From NCBI GenBank assembly GCA_942486035.1, contig CALNXK010000046.1, forward strand, positions 722,501 to 786,500: a stretch of 64,000 nucleotides of DNA, given 5' to 3'. The translations under genes and the position numbers were made by a program. Of this stretch, positions 46,501 through 61,500 are shown in pieces. Below the pieces are notes generated by a model that had not been told where the DNA came from, ran no database searches, and saw nothing but the letters and a program-made list of their open reading frames with translations. This DNA comes from Porites lobata (taxonomy: Eukaryota; Cnidaria; Anthozoa; Scleractinia; Poritidae). Every line of letters begins with the position of its first letter. Positions within the stretch are counted from its first letter, which is position 1.

Positions 46501-49500
46501 TTTAAAACTCTTTGAACTTACCTGACTTCACAGGAAACAGCCCTCAAAGTTATGAATTAGAAAATAGCTTGAGAATCTTTTGTTTTCAAAAACCGTTGTG
46601 ATTTGATAATCTTCTTCCAACTGCCCCGATTCAAGTAGTCATACTGTAATTATTGTACAAATTTTCAACCTCAAAATGATAGTCTTCGCTTTGTGATTTG
46701 TGCGGTCATCATATCCGATCTCAGGTCTGATCCCGACGGACATGAGCAAATTGTAGTCGGACATTAACACATGGCCGGCTATTATTTGCAGCTCTTGGTT
46801 AAAATGTATGTACCTCTTGCTCTGCATAGTAACCCCTCTCTCCTGGAATTCTTCTCCTCAGCTTTAAAAGCACCGCAGATGGGCTTAAAAAGACACAACT
46901 CTGTTAGTATCAGCTTATGAAAGATGGACTCCTTCCGCTCAGGGGATAGCCTTGACTCGTTCCTGCAGAACGCTTTGAGAATCAATGTTTTCGACGTATC
47001 CTCCCGTCCCTGTTTTGAAGAAACACCCCTGGAATGAAAGGTTCTTCTCGAGCAAAAGCGTAACGAGAGTACCGTACTTGCTCGAATAAGCACCGCACCG
47101 CAAATTTAGTTTTTGACGCCTAAAATGTGGTGCTTATTTGAGTGCGAAGCTCATTTGACGGTGGCGTTTATTTGAAAATTGGCGCGACCACGAATTGTTT
47201 CTTTTAAGTAACCAGTATCATTATTCTCAGTAACTAAAAGAAACGTCTTTTGATTTTGATTGCACTTATTCGGGGACAGCGCCTTATGACTTTGATGTCC
47301 CAAAATGCGGCGCTTATTCGGACAAATAAGGTATAGTTGATGGATTAAAGGGTCTGTCAACGATCAAGAAGTCCTCTGCTCGTTCTTTTTTTTTGGTTAA
47401 TAGATAGGGAGCTTAAACACAGGTGGTTTTGAGCAACCAACGGCAACCGGAAATGGACTTCTTGCACCCTCGGCAGTGATTTTGCCCAAATGTTCGGGCA
47501 AATCTTCTCTAAACGAAGAGACACTTGGTACCGTTTAAAAGGTAAAAAAAGCCATACTTCCGAATGCCGTGTGCCGTTCAAAAGTGCTTTTGCTTAAGTT
47601 CCCTAACGGTACTTACTACCCGTTAGGTCAGTTGCATGGCGAGCCTTACTTAGTCCCTGTACGGCGCCTTCCCAGGCCTTCTCGGTCAAAAAGAACTCGC
47701 TCGGACCACGTGACACGAAACGCATAGGGCGCGCGCGGAATAATGAGGTTTAGGGACTGGGACGAGGCAACTTCTCCCGCAATCAAATACCCTTTTCTTC
47801 AGCGTATTAATACTGTAAGAAAAATCTCCTTTTGGTTACAAACCTTAGATCCTCTTCATGTTGTAGAACACGAACAGAGAGTTGAGTTGAGGAAGTTAAC
47901 TTCATCTGCCTGCAAAGGAGAAGAACTGCTAAAAGTTATACAGTCCGATAATAGAGGCAAAGACAGGGGCGTAGCCAGCTTTCCTACTAGTTGTAGGCCT
48001 GGCTGATTTTCATTTCCACATATCCTGAAAATTGCGCGCAACACTAGTACGCACTGACCTCATCAACACTTTGAGCTCTCAAGCTTTTTAACTCACCCCA
48101 ACGACCCATAATTTATTACAAGCGGTAAAGTGATCAAACCAAACATTTGTAGGCCCGGGCCTACAGGTCTATGGGCTGGCTACCCCCTTGTGAGAAGTTA
48201 TTTGACGCGATTTGAGAAACTGATTTGTATTCCGAGACCAGAAACAAATTTTACCAGGAACTCCATACGCTTTAGAGGAGCAATCGCATGGAACACTTTA
48301 ACGAACAAGGAAACAAGGGCCAAAACCTTGAAAGAATTTAAACGATGTCTTGTAAAATTTGATACCGATAAAATGCATTTCAAACCAATCTTAGCTACTA
48401 CTAAAATAGAGATATCGGTTACGAATACTTTTGACTGTTTTAATTTTTAATTGTACATTTTCAAGACCTATTTTAAACACTTTTCAACAGTTTTTAATTT
48501 TTAATCGTTAGTACTTCTTATTTTTCTTCTAATTGTTAGTATGCACGACCCCACCAGTAATGCTGATCTTTTTATCGTGCTTAAATAAAGTTCTTATCTT
48601 ATCTTATCTTATCTTATGACACCTATCTGCGGTATTGCTCGCCTTTTATAGTTTTATAAGCTCTCCCTGAAACTTTTCTCCAAATATAATGCCATACTAT
48701 CTTCACTGCGCTGCAACTGGGTTCAGTAAAAAACCGCAAAATAACATGAGATACACAAACCTCAAAGTTCGATTGATTCCTCGCAGAACTCTCGTCTGTT
48801 GACCGTCGACAACTTCCTGAAGTCTTAGAAAACCAGGCGTAGGAATCAAGTGAGCTGCAAGCTGGGAAAAAATTTTGGTAAAAAAGAACTATGTAGATAG
48901 CTTTTACTTTTATAGCAGAAGCAACCTACAAGGGTCAAACCAAAAAACGATAGAAGATTAGAAAATAAAGAAAAATACTTCAAAGCTATAATAACGGCAA
49001 ATAATTTTACAAAATAAATTTTAAATTTTGTTCAAGTAAGAAAGTTTTTTAGGGTAGCAAATGGTTGCCGCTTTTGAGTTAATGCAGAAAAAATCCTGCG
49101 ATGTGATCATTTAAATGATTCATTATTTCTTCAAAATGACAAATAGACTACAATTTTAAAACTCAAATGGAACCACAGCTGAGCCACAGGAGAGAGATTC
49201 ACTGCAACGTTTGATCGAGGGAGGAAGAAAGGGAAAACCAGTCCATCTCTTCCTTTTACTTCTCGTCTTTCGCTCTCATTCCACCACGTCCTCTTTTATG
49301 CCTGTATGTAAAATACATCATGAACATTTACACTGACCTGTGGCAAAGTGCTTATCTGCATCTTAAGATCATAAAGTGCGGTTTCCTCGGATATTTCGAT
49401 ATCTCCAACCCGAACCAAGCATTCAGTGCCACACTGAGTTCCCTGCCGAAAAAAATAAACCAATAAAAAAGGTTACACTGACCTTAGAATTTCTTTGTGA

Positions 49501-52500
49501 GGTGTACCGCGGTTCCTTGCTGATGACACAACACTACTTTTAGTCGATTTCTAACCTTCGCATCGTGTAACGTGGACCTCGAGGAGATGTTTCCAGTCCC
49601 AGTGTGGGACTACAACTAACCTACACAAAGCGCGAGGCGAAGCGCGAGACACGCACGCACGAGGGGGAAAAACGAGAATTGTGTGACACTAATACTCAAA
49701 TGGCTCTATGCAAAATTCTAAAAGTTGGAAAGTTATCGAGATACTTAGCATTGCATTTCCCGACTGATTTTTTCCCGACTGATCCTTGCTTAACGACCAC
49801 AAGAAAAAAGTTAATAAAAATAAGCGTGGACTATGCAGTTGTGATCTGCTGGTTCACTTGAGTAAGCAAAATACCGAGGCTCGATTCATCGTAGAGTAGC
49901 CACAACCTGTCTTAATTAGAAACTCGTATAATTCAATGTACGAGAACCGCTGCCAAAATAAACCAGCATCATCTCACCTCAGAGTTACAGTGCGACAACC
50001 TCGAAGTTTCCACCGTTAAAGCTGAGCCTGGGGTTCTGATCTGAGAATTAACGCCCAAAGAAGTCTGTTCATTTGTTTTTCCACATCTCACTTGCCACAA
50101 CGAAAGACGAATGAACCCCTAAGGGAAAAAAAGAATTGTCAGCAGCAGTTTTATAAGTTATAAGCAAGCCTGCGATCGGGATGTTTGGGGTCTGATAAAT
50201 AAAGTGAAGGAAATGAAGTTTATAAATGCCATCGTGCAACTTTTTAAAACTCGACAATGATTGGGCGTGGCTTTTTAGGACGTCAAAAAATTCTAAACAA
50301 GATTTTCCTGGCAATTTTACTCTCTTGCCTTCTGCGAAACGAAACGCGTTTTAAATACGAAGATTAAAAGAATTAATTTAACCAAATTTTTACAGTAATT
50401 GATACATACCTCACTTTTCTGTAGAAAAAAAATTAAATACGAGCGGACGGTTGACATTCCGGGGGGGGGGGGGCTGAAGTGAAAAATAGAGAGTCTCCGG
50501 ATTTTAGATCTCCCGAGGATGGCATCTCTGGGTTCATGTGACAAACACTTTTCATGCTGCCAGGACTAGAATGTTGATATGTGCTTATGCGCAATGAAAC
50601 TTACCTTATATCATTTTCATGTTCACAAGCACTCCACATTTTTTAATCTAAGACAGTTACTTTTTAATAAAAATCAAAATTTATTTGACAAAGTTTATTG
50701 AATAAACTTCAAGTAGAACTTGTTGTTCATCATTCGATGTAATGTCGATCTGTGCTTATGCGCAATGATAGAGATGTGATGGTGAAATTTAAAGCCAGGT
50801 AAATACATCAGAGTAATTCTTTTTCAGTCATTGACATATGCGGATCAGAATAAACAATCCGCGTATACTACCAACAGCAGCCTCGTCCCCGGGCCAAGTA
50901 AACGGAGGAGTCTTGGAACCGAGTCTGACAAGATTGAAAGGTGACGTCACATTCGAAACCGCCAGGGACGAGCGGGAACGAGGCAAATACCAACAGGAGT
51001 CGAAGAGTGTTTGAATGACAAAAATCAAACATAAATTTACCTTTGGAGGAAGTCTTCCTTCTTCAATTATAAGAGTGTCACCATTCTTTACATTTGCATT
51101 CTCTAGCGTTTCGTCCTATGAGTTGGAAAAAAAAAGGAACAGATGACCTTAGCTTGGATTTTGAGTTTGCTTGGTTGTATGACTGGTTCAAACGATGAGC
51201 GCTAGGCTTGATTTAGATTTTATGTACGTCGATCAAACGAAACGAAAACTCTCGTTACATAACACAAAGTATTGTCTAGTGTCACCTCATTGTCCAAAGA
51301 GTCAGCAGGTTCTCCGATCCAGTTGGTTTTCCTCAAGTGCCACGTCCTTCCTAAAGGTTAAAAAATGGGTTAGGCGACGTTAAATTTGTTTGGTACAGTT
51401 TTCTGTACTTTCTCTCTTCCTGTATCACCAAAAAATGTGAATAAAGATGACTTTTATTCTTGTTGACCGTTGTTATGATGAACGATAGGTTGTTATGTTG
51501 CCCCAGAGGTTGCTTAAAGAAGGTAGAATTACAACAACCACTGCAAACCAAGAAAAACAACTTAAGAAAGTTTTTTCATGGAAGCGATGATAAATTTCCT
51601 TTGACACAGATGACGTAAAACAAAAGACTTCTTTGTTCTCTGTTCAGGGAAATATCTGTTTGGTATTGTTTCATGTTTTTTTTCTTTCACTTTACGTCAA
51701 CTGTATTCGGTACACGAAGTAAATGCCCGCGTAAACACACGAATTGTATCGTGTAAACAAAACTTACACCTGCATTGTGGCTTGCAATCGCATTAGGTTT
51801 GATTTACACGGTACGATTCGGGTTGTCGGTTTACCGTAAACATAGCGCATGCGAGAAGGTTGTACATTGTAAGTCGGCCTTTAGGAAGCTAGAAGGCACA
51901 TCATAGTTATTAACATACATACCTTCCAGGTTGACGCTTTCTGTCAACAATCGTAAGCACTGAGAGAGAGAAGAAGGAAAAGGAAAATCTCGTAAAAAAA
52001 ATATAAACCCCTTTCTGTGGAAGCAAAACATGAATTATCTTTTCTGCGCATCCACTATCATGTTGTTAATAAAATAACTTGGACTCGATAAAAAAAAAAT
52101 TATCCTCACCCCTTATGGGGCTTTTCAGGGACAATGAAACAAATAATTTATATGGAACAGAACATGGTTACAAATCCCAACTGGCCGGAGGCAAATCAGT
52201 TGGCTATTTTACAAGCATGGCCGATGATTTGAACTCGGGACTACCGTGAACAAATCCAGCTAGAGGTCAGGGCGGGACTTGAACACGGGGCCTCCGGATT
52301 GCAAGTCCAGCGCTCTAACCACTCGACCACCCTGCCTCCAGTATATATAGGGTGTTCCGTTAAATGAATAAAAGAATTCAGAATTTTATGTAGATCTCGA
52401 CTGTTAACGTCATCAAAGCTTCATCGTGCAGATACGAAGGTGGTTAAATCATTGTCAACAGACCTCGTTCTTACTAACAACTAGCTTATTTTCGTTTGGA

Positions 52501-55500
52501 AATGTACGAACGCGCCCTAGAATACGGCCTCATCGCAAGTTACGTCCTTATTATAATACAATTGAAAAATAAGAAGTGATAGTATAGCGTATCATTTATG
52601 AGCGGATTACCTCTCCAACAGTTATCTTCTTATTGACAACCTGCTCCATTTCCTGTCTGGTATGAAACGGTGCGACCTCTTCGAAAGTTACGTTCTTAAG
52701 ATACACTGTATACGTGAAAAGTAAAAAGTGGTAATATCTGTTATGAACGGATTACCTCTCCAACAGTTATCTTGTTACTGACAACCTGTTCCATTTCCTG
52801 TCTGGTATGAGACGGTGCACTCACATAGAAGCGTATCATGATTTCTTCCGGAAGGAGTGGAGCTCCTGACTCCAAGACAAGCTTTTGACCTTCTTTAAGC
52901 CAGGACTCACTGACTTTTTCGTGGTCGTACACTGCAAATTAAACAAAAAATGTACAATATTAATCACAAGCAACATTAAGCTAGGAGTTTAGTATGAATG
53001 TGTGTTAACGTTACCTTGCATCAGGTTTTCTAAAAAAACAAAAAAATTCAAGACGTAAAGTTTGCGTTTTTTTTTCAGTCTTCAGATTCGTCTTTCAAAC
53101 CATGTTTCTTTGCTTTCATTCCTTTTGTTTTGTTTTGCTTATTTGTTTTTTGCGTCTCTTTCTCTTTTTTGTATTAGGAATATGAACCGAGGAAGCCCTG
53201 AGTAAAGCTTTGTATAATACCAATTTAAACGTGATATATACAATACAGTCAATGCACATTATTACTGAACACTGAATTACGACAGGACGAACAACGGAGT
53301 CAAAACTACAAATACTCCTTTATTGTTCTTAATTCTATTGTGGTCGTCCTGCGATCGCGCAACTGGGAGAGTGGTGGTGGGGAGACCAGTTAGCTAAGGC
53401 GGAGGCAAAATGGAAGCGAGACCCAGCTCATTAAGGTCATGTCCACACGAATTTGGACATTTCTGGAATCGTATATTTTTTTATCCGGATTCGTGTGGAC
53501 GGGGCCTAAGTCTCTTTGATTCTCTGGGGGTGGGGGGGGGGGGGGATTAGTATTGTCCTGCCCTGACAAACTGCACTTGGGTCTCTGAAAATATTATAGC
53601 AAACAATTGGCCTGCCCTACGACGAGGGAAACAATTCTAAAGCTCCAGTAAAACCTTGTCGTCTCTAATACTACCATACAACTCAAGGGGAAAAGAAAAA
53701 AAAAATCCAAGAAAATTTTGTCAGATATTTACAAAGAGAATACAACAATTTGAAAGTACTGCTGAAGAGTTTTAACACTACAGGAATTAGCCCAAGAAGT
53801 CAAAAGTTAGAGATCCGCAGTCGTTCATTCATGTTTCTTCAGTAAGTTTGGAAAACACAAGCAAGCAAGATAAACCAGAGAAAACAGGTAGAAAACTTTC
53901 ACTCACACGGTGGACTGAGACCTTGAAAATCGTCATCCACGCGGAATCGACAGACCGTTTCTGAAAGTAAAAAAGACGAAAAGTCAGTTGATGGATGATT
54001 ACAGTCGAAATCTTAACTACGAAAACATTCTCTTATCTGATTGGCCATCAGCTGTCCTGATTTCAGCATTAATAGGATAGTGTAATAGGACAGTACGTGT
54101 CACGCGTAAGTAATTGGATAGTACGCGCTATCGTGCGCCAGTAGCTAGCAAAAAACTCTTGAATTTTGCGCGTTTTAATTTCAAAAAGGCTTAAAACATC
54201 ACGAATTTTTTTATAGTTACAATTAACTGGTAATAGAACTTGATGTTGTCCAATTCAGTCTGTAATCATACTCGTAAATAAAAAAAATCGGACCCCCGCG
54301 GTGCTGGTAATCACTTAGTCTGTTTACAGACCGAACTGGACTCCACTCAGTCCTATTAGAACAACCTCGTCCCCAGAGCGCTTTTCCCTGCCCACCTCCA
54401 AAGCCAGGGAAAAGCGCCCTGGGGACGAGGTTGCTATTGGCATTACTTATAAAACAATAATTGCAAAGAAAAAACAACAACAAAGTAACGACAACGCATG
54501 CTGTTATGTTTACGCCTCACAACGTACCTGCAATGTGCTGAAATTGGCTTTGCAATCGAAGTACTTTGGTCTTCAGATCTCTAATAGTCTAAAAAAAAGC
54601 TAAGTGTTGGTGTGATAGGTTTCAAACTTGCTTAGAACTAAAGACAAAACTGATATATTTTACGTACCGCCGGTATGTATTATCGCTCAGTTGCGCGGAT
54701 GAAACATGCAAAAGCGCAATGCTTGAGGATTGTCAAGCGGGGAACTAAATTACCTGGTCTTTAAGAATTTGAACAGGAAAAACTGGCCACGGAAATTTGT
54801 TTTCTTTGTCCTCAAGTGTCGCTGTTTCCTGTTGTGATAAAGGAACATGAAAGATCATGGGCTTAAGTACTTGCTTTTCTAATCTGGAAAATTATACAGA
54901 GAGATAAAGACAAGTACTTACAACACAGCGAATCTCTACGGTGAAGGAGATCATGTTGTCGTGTTTTTTACTTTCTTGAGAAGACAAAGTAGTTTTGCTT
55001 TTAACATTGTATCTAGAAATCATGAAATAAAACGAAAGTTGAGATAAAACAGCTACAATTTCTCGTACGGCTTAGAAAAAGGCTACAGAATTAATACTCA
55101 GGGGTTTCGATAATAATTGAAGTAGCCAGCAGGACTGAATAGAATACCTGACCTTTAAACAAGGGGGGGTTAATCCAGTGCCTCTAGAGGGGTCTGGGGG
55201 CATGTTCCCTCAGAAAATGTGAATGGAATAACATCACTAATTTTCTTTGAATATACTTACTCAATATGAATCATTTTCTCGGCAACCAGATAATCGCCAT
55301 CTTGAAGGCAAATTTCGTTTAGCGTGTCACCGTCCTAAGATAATGAAAAACCTAAACTGAGAATAACGATCGTTGTAGCCAGTCCACAAACAGCGTTTCA
55401 AGCAAGAAGATAAAATAGACACTCGAGGGAGTTCATGTGGTTACAGCTACAGTAACAGCCCCTTTCGAGCTAAACAGTCACATGGTACAAAAAACACCTC

Positions 55501-58500
55501 GTTGGAGAGAAGGCTATTCACAGTCCACTCTTTTTTCGTATGATCGCCAGGACAAGCCGGTACAGGCGGCCATCTTGGTTTCCTTAAACCGAGAGGACGG
55601 GCGTCGCGGTTAAAAGCGGTCGGGGGAGGGAGGCGAGAAAATTTATTTTTTTCAATTTTTCTCGCCTCCTCCTAAACCGTCCCCCGCCCTCCTAGGTAGA
55701 TTTGACACTCATCCAACATAGCCGCCCGTGATGCAAAGCGCTCGCTCTCGACGATCTTATGGAAAAACAGGGGACTGTGGACGGTCAAGTTGGAGAGCAA
55801 ACGACGCAAACGATGATGTATTTGTATTGTTTTACTTGCTCCACTGCGTCTCACGCTTTTCAGCAAAACGGTTTTGCCCCACGAGACTGTTTAGCAGCAA
55901 AGGACCAATTTCTGGTCGATTATCAGCGAGTAATTTTTGCGTAACTTTTTCAATAAAAAATGTTTCTGTGGATAAAAGTAGTGAACAGGTCATGTAATAC
56001 TTTTCGACCACACCCTGAAAACTTGGTCCATTCTCAGCAGCCATAATATAGCCGAATCCTGGTTAATTCAGGTGAGTAGTTTGTGCTATCAATAACAAAG
56101 GAAATTTCAGCAATCCAAAACCGCGAAATTGCTGGGTGGCAAAAACGTTAATAAGTTCATACATTCTTTGTAAAACTTGGGGTTTTTTAAAGAGAATTTC
56201 TCCGAAACTATTCTGTATATCGGGTTCAAATTTTCAGAGATAACTGAAATTGTTATGCTCTTTCAAAATTCACAGATTTTATTTTGTTACCTTAATAAGC
56301 ATACGTTAAGAATGAGGCAAAAAATGTAAACAAGGGTTAGTCTTTATCATAGCTCGTTTGTAGTGGCTATCTACAACGAAGAATTGACCGTTTCTTTTAC
56401 CTTGTTGGCGTTTAGCGCACAAACATTATTTTTAACTGTGGAGAGAATAAACATTATTAATGAGTAACAAGGAAACAAACATTTTGCAAGTAAACAGACC
56501 TCTAAATTTCACTTGAACACGACACCAATGCTGCATAACGAGTAAGGTCCTAGAAACGAGAGGAAGCAGGGAGAAGAACAGTTCACTGAAAGATGGTTAA
56601 TTTGTGCGTTCGACTTTCAACCTGAATGGTCCTGCTTCAGGCGTTACGCTCTGCTATCATGATTTTTTTTAAATGAAACAGTTTTGGGTCATTCTGGTTG
56701 TTGGAATGCATAATGCTAATTCTAATCCTTTTCTTCCATGCTACAGAAACCGGTCAAACGTCCTTGCTATAATTCCATCTCGTTCTATTTGGCAAACGTA
56801 AGCAGATTTTTCCAGAGTTGAATTCTTAAGGACCAAAGTTCAAAAAGTGACACGAAAGAAAATAATCGTCTCGACAGGAACGTCTCCGCCACAAATCGCC
56901 TAATGTGTGAGAGAGACCAAGAAAGAATAATATTCTCTCTTTGAGAGACGCAACAACGCCACAACCAGTGCCCTCTAGCGTAATCTAAAAACATTAAAAA
57001 CCAGAACAAAATAAATATTACTCTTTGATTTCACCCAGCTGAGAAGCAAATCTTCATAATCTATTCCAATAGAACTGCACAGCATCAACTGTAAGATAAA
57101 ATAAATAAGGCCTTCGTTATCGAGTGAAAACCGTAACGCTTAACCTCCTTCAGTATAAATAACCGTAATAACCTTTTTTGGTGAAAAAAAAGGAAAATGA
57201 AGCTTTCCGGAGTGTCTTTTTTTTAAAACTCATACTCGTACTCGTTCTTGTCCTCAAATCTAACGCTCTCTGATATTTAACCCGAAAATCTATCTGAAAT
57301 ATATGCCTTTGTAAGGTCAAATGGGGTGAACACGGGATGGGACCTATGCAGCATTGGCTAACAACAGCAACCCCAGTTAAATCTCAGAAGATCCCTTTTA
57401 AAGCCAGAGCACTGAGTTCAAATTTTTAAAAAGTACATCTCATCTTCCAATATTAGACCCACCCTCCCCAGTTACATGATTTACTTCATTTCTCTCCTGT
57501 CCTCCCACCCCTTATAGGCTCCCCCTCCCAAGCTTCGCGAGGTTCTGCGGTATACGTATTTCTAGTATAAAGATATTTCCTTCCTTTCAGTTAAAGGTTA
57601 CTGATTGTATAACAACACACCAGCAGAATTCGGTGCTTCTTCACGTCCTTGTCTACGTCCTCGCCCCCAGTCAAGACAGATCGATCATCCCAACAACGAA
57701 AGCATGGTAAAGAATAATGTGCCTTCAAACAACGTAAAGATCTTGAAAACTCTGACCTTCATCTCTCCCAGTGTGGTGTTCTTTCTAAATGTTTTCTGAA
57801 TCTCCACAGCTGCCTCATCTTCAGACACTGAATATTTTATATTGAGAAGAACTGGGGCTGAGTCCTCTCCTGTGTATACCTTAGATCCACCCACCTACAA
57901 AACAAACAAACAAACAAACAGAAAACGCCAAATGCGTGGTTAGTACACGAGTCGACTCGCAGCTACGATTTTTAGCGCAACACAGCGTTGCAACATTGTT
58001 ACGACACTGTTTCGAATGATCAGAACATTGTTCCAACATTGCAGCACTTTGTTGTGCTAAAAATCGTCGTTGCAAATCGTCCCGTAAAACAACACCTTAA
58101 GTTGAACTGGGGACGTACGAGAAACAAATCCAGCAAGCGGCCAGAGCGGAACTCGAACCCGGAACCGCCGGACTGCGAGTCCGACGCACTGACCACTGGG
58201 CTACGCAGCCTCCTAAACAAGCAAGATTATCTTTTTAAGATCCTTTGATAGCCAATGCCTTCAAGATCTATATACACGGCCACGTGAAAATTGTCGAGTC
58301 AGTCATTTCATTCATTGTGATATTATGATTTCAATAGCCAAAAGAAAAACAACAACAAAACTTTATTGGTAAGTAGATAACATCACAAAAGCACTGTCCG
58401 CAGCAAGCAAAGTTATTCCAGGCGGGGTAGTGCATGCCAAAAAGAAATTAAGATTTAGGGTCACTAAGAAAAGTTTACATTTTATAAATACATAAAATAA

Positions 58501-61500
58501 AAGTCGTAGTATGGTCGGGAAAAAAAGAGGTAAACAAATAACAAACTGTAAGAATAGGAACGAGTAAGCAACGTAGCTTTTATTTTTCGAAATTTTTGGA
58601 TTATTTTACCTTTGTAATTAGAGTGGGCGTATCAATATAGTCATCGTCTGTATTCAAAATGTCAAAAAGTAACAAGAACTGCGAAAAATTTGTGGCTTAG
58701 TTACCTCTTCCCCATTCCACAGAAACACTTCAGTGCCATCATGCACTCCGCTTTGAATCAGCGACTTTTCAGGGTGTTCTACAATACCAACGTAGCAAGG
58801 AAAAAAGATGAACGATTACTTCGAGTCAGTTCAGTCTCTAGAGCTCAAAATAATTTAAGGTCGTAGATATCACCCACTTACGTATCACCTCTTGAAATAG
58901 ATGTAAACCTGCAGGAAGTCGTCTGGCAATATGAACAGTGTTACTGGCTTCGTCGTCTCTAGAAGAATCAAGCTGAAAGATAAATTAAAAAATCTTAAAG
59001 AAAGATGACGCGCGAGAGCTGGAGAGCTGTGAGATGTGGCTTTGGAGGAAGGTCTTAAACATTTCTTAGTCTGACAAAGTCTGTCACGAGGAATTATTGA
59101 GGCGTGTTGGTGGGGAGAGGGCCATCATATCTGTTACCAGCGCAAGACAGAGAGTATGGCTTAGTTATACCCTACAGCATGGTGATCTTGTCCCATTAGT
59201 TATTTCTTGAGGGGAGGGTGATAAGAAAGAGGCTATCTGGAAGACCTAGAGCGGGAATGCTGGATAGAGTGAAGGATGGCGGCCCTTACGTAGCGGTCAA
59301 GATGCGCGCCTTAGATCGGGAACAATAAGGAAGGACACGCCTGTGGGCAGAACACATACACTCACATGTTCCCATCTTTTGGCATTTCTTTAAGACACTA
59401 AAAAACATAGGATTCAAAGAAAACACTGAAAAAATGATCCAGTTTTAATTATAACTACTCCAGTACTATACATAAACTAGAAGTGCATGTCATTGGGTTT
59501 CGACAGCCAGGATGCAAACGCATTACAACTTCAAAAAATTGAGGGGTCAACTGTGTTGTCGAAAAATGACCGAAAACCGATCATGCTTTGTTTTCCTTTG
59601 GAAGTAATCATCTAAAATCTTTCTTTTAAGGTTCCAAGCGTGAAAAACGACGAGTGAGAATAATTTTTTTACAATTTCATCTCAGTTTTCTATGAATAAA
59701 ACATATTGAACTCATCACGCCATGCCCCTTAGGGCCTGTTTACATGGAGGTGGGGTACCCCAGATAGGTGAGGTAACCCGCTTAGGTGGTGTAACCCGCC
59801 CGCCTGTCCATATAATCTCTCATTTTAATGTGATCACGTTTACATGCTAGGTGAGGTAACCCGCCACATGTTAATTCACCTACCTGGGGTCCCCCACCTT
59901 CACGTAAACAGGTCCTTAGAAATCCTTGCGGGTCGAGTAGAGGCTTACAGAGAATGAGAGACTGCCAAGCAGCCATACCTTCATCCCACCCTTTCGCGCG
60001 GTTCAAGCGGTAGTGTTTTGTGATGTCAAAAAATGGAATTGAGCCAAGGACCTTAAGCAGATGTCGCACGCGATCGTTTAAGGCCGAGAAAGATTGGAGA
60101 CTAGAAAACTGGGAGGGAAAGGAAGTGAAGGAAAACGGCGAGTGAACTCTAAGCATGTGCTGATTACGCGTCCTCGCAATAATTTTCCTTCTTTCGCTGC
60201 CCTTGTTTCTACTCTCCTTCATCGCTTGAATAATATCGATTTAAAGGGAAAATGGATATCGATTTGAACATACCTCAGTGATTTTACGCAGAAGATCAGT
60301 GACCGGTTTTCTTTTGTCTAATGACACTATCAGTGGGTCTGATGTTAAACCCTGAAAAGTTTAAAAATCAGTACAATGAATTACCTGGACAGTTCCCCGG
60401 GGGCACCCATAAAAATGTGACGGGAATGCTAGTCGGAAAATTAAAATCAATAAGATTTTAAGAGTTATATGCACAAAAAACAGCGATGTCGCTGCATTTT
60501 GGCTGGTCGATTCACTACTTGCCAAACGAATGTCGAAAGAAATAATTAACATCGTTAATACCTGTATGCAAACATTTACCTGCTTAATTCTCAGAAAGCC
60601 ATCTGATACTATATAATGGCTTGCAAAATGTACGGTAACAGAGATTTGATTCAGTCGAGCATCATAGTCTTCCCTATGGACGCAAATAAATTTTACAAAA
60701 TGTTAAAGAACCTTTACTCTCAAGTGTACCATTTCATCACTCACTTAACGGGCAGTCTGTTTCAGATTTTGGAAGAACGCGATGCAATAGAGACACCCAA
60801 TCATTGTTTTCTGAAAAAATATCTGTTTGAAGAAGGAAATATTGCCTAGAATTTTCTATAGCTTGAGGACGGCCAAAAAGTTCTAAATGTCCATTCCATT
60901 TTCGAAGCTTGTCTAATAAATGCCTGGCTAGGATTTTCGGAAGTTTAAGTTTCGCTCCCGAGCGAAGGTTAAGTTAAAATTAGTACAAAAAGGAAGCCTA
61001 AAATTTTGTGGGTTCGACAACGCGGAGAGAGCAATCAGAAAAAAATTCTCACCTTGGTTCGTAAAACTTTAAGTTGCATATAAAATGTTCGGGAAAATAA
61101 TACTGAAGCCGTTCTGATTTCGAAAAGACTCAAGTTCCCCTAGGGTGACCGTACTTAGAATGAATTTCTAGAGATCGAATAGTACTCTGGATAGGCTAAA
61201 AAGTGTTTTCAATAAACCGACTTTGGGAACCCCTGATGCAACGGACCTACTTAGAATTTAAAAGATAAAAAAGCATACAACACAACACAGCACTAATAGA
61301 GCCATCTTGTGGTCGAAAAGTCCACAACATAATTGAAACACTCGCTCACCTCTGTTTTGCTAATTCTTTGTTTATTTCCCCAACTTCAGTTCTGAGGGAG
61401 GTAGGAACTGACAAATCTGTGTGGAGAGATAACAGATGAAACGCTGTACAAAAACTCCAATGTAGTATTGACCTTATATGCTCAGCAATGTCATCAATTA

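Noticed and set aside
47743..48006. 87-codon open frame upstream of the LINE remnant
   Set aside because: It is open and not obviously repetitive, but I found no family; it runs into the hAT-like element at 47967 and no splice pattern links it to a neighbour.
52260..52339. tRNA gene with anticodon TGC on the minus strand
   Set aside because: The tRNA-like head runs straight into a SINE body and tail, and a relative exists at 58.1 kb.
60616..60849. 77-codon plus-strand open frame
   Set aside because: Its opposite strand is a confident USP40 exon (60580-60673), so this is a shadow frame.
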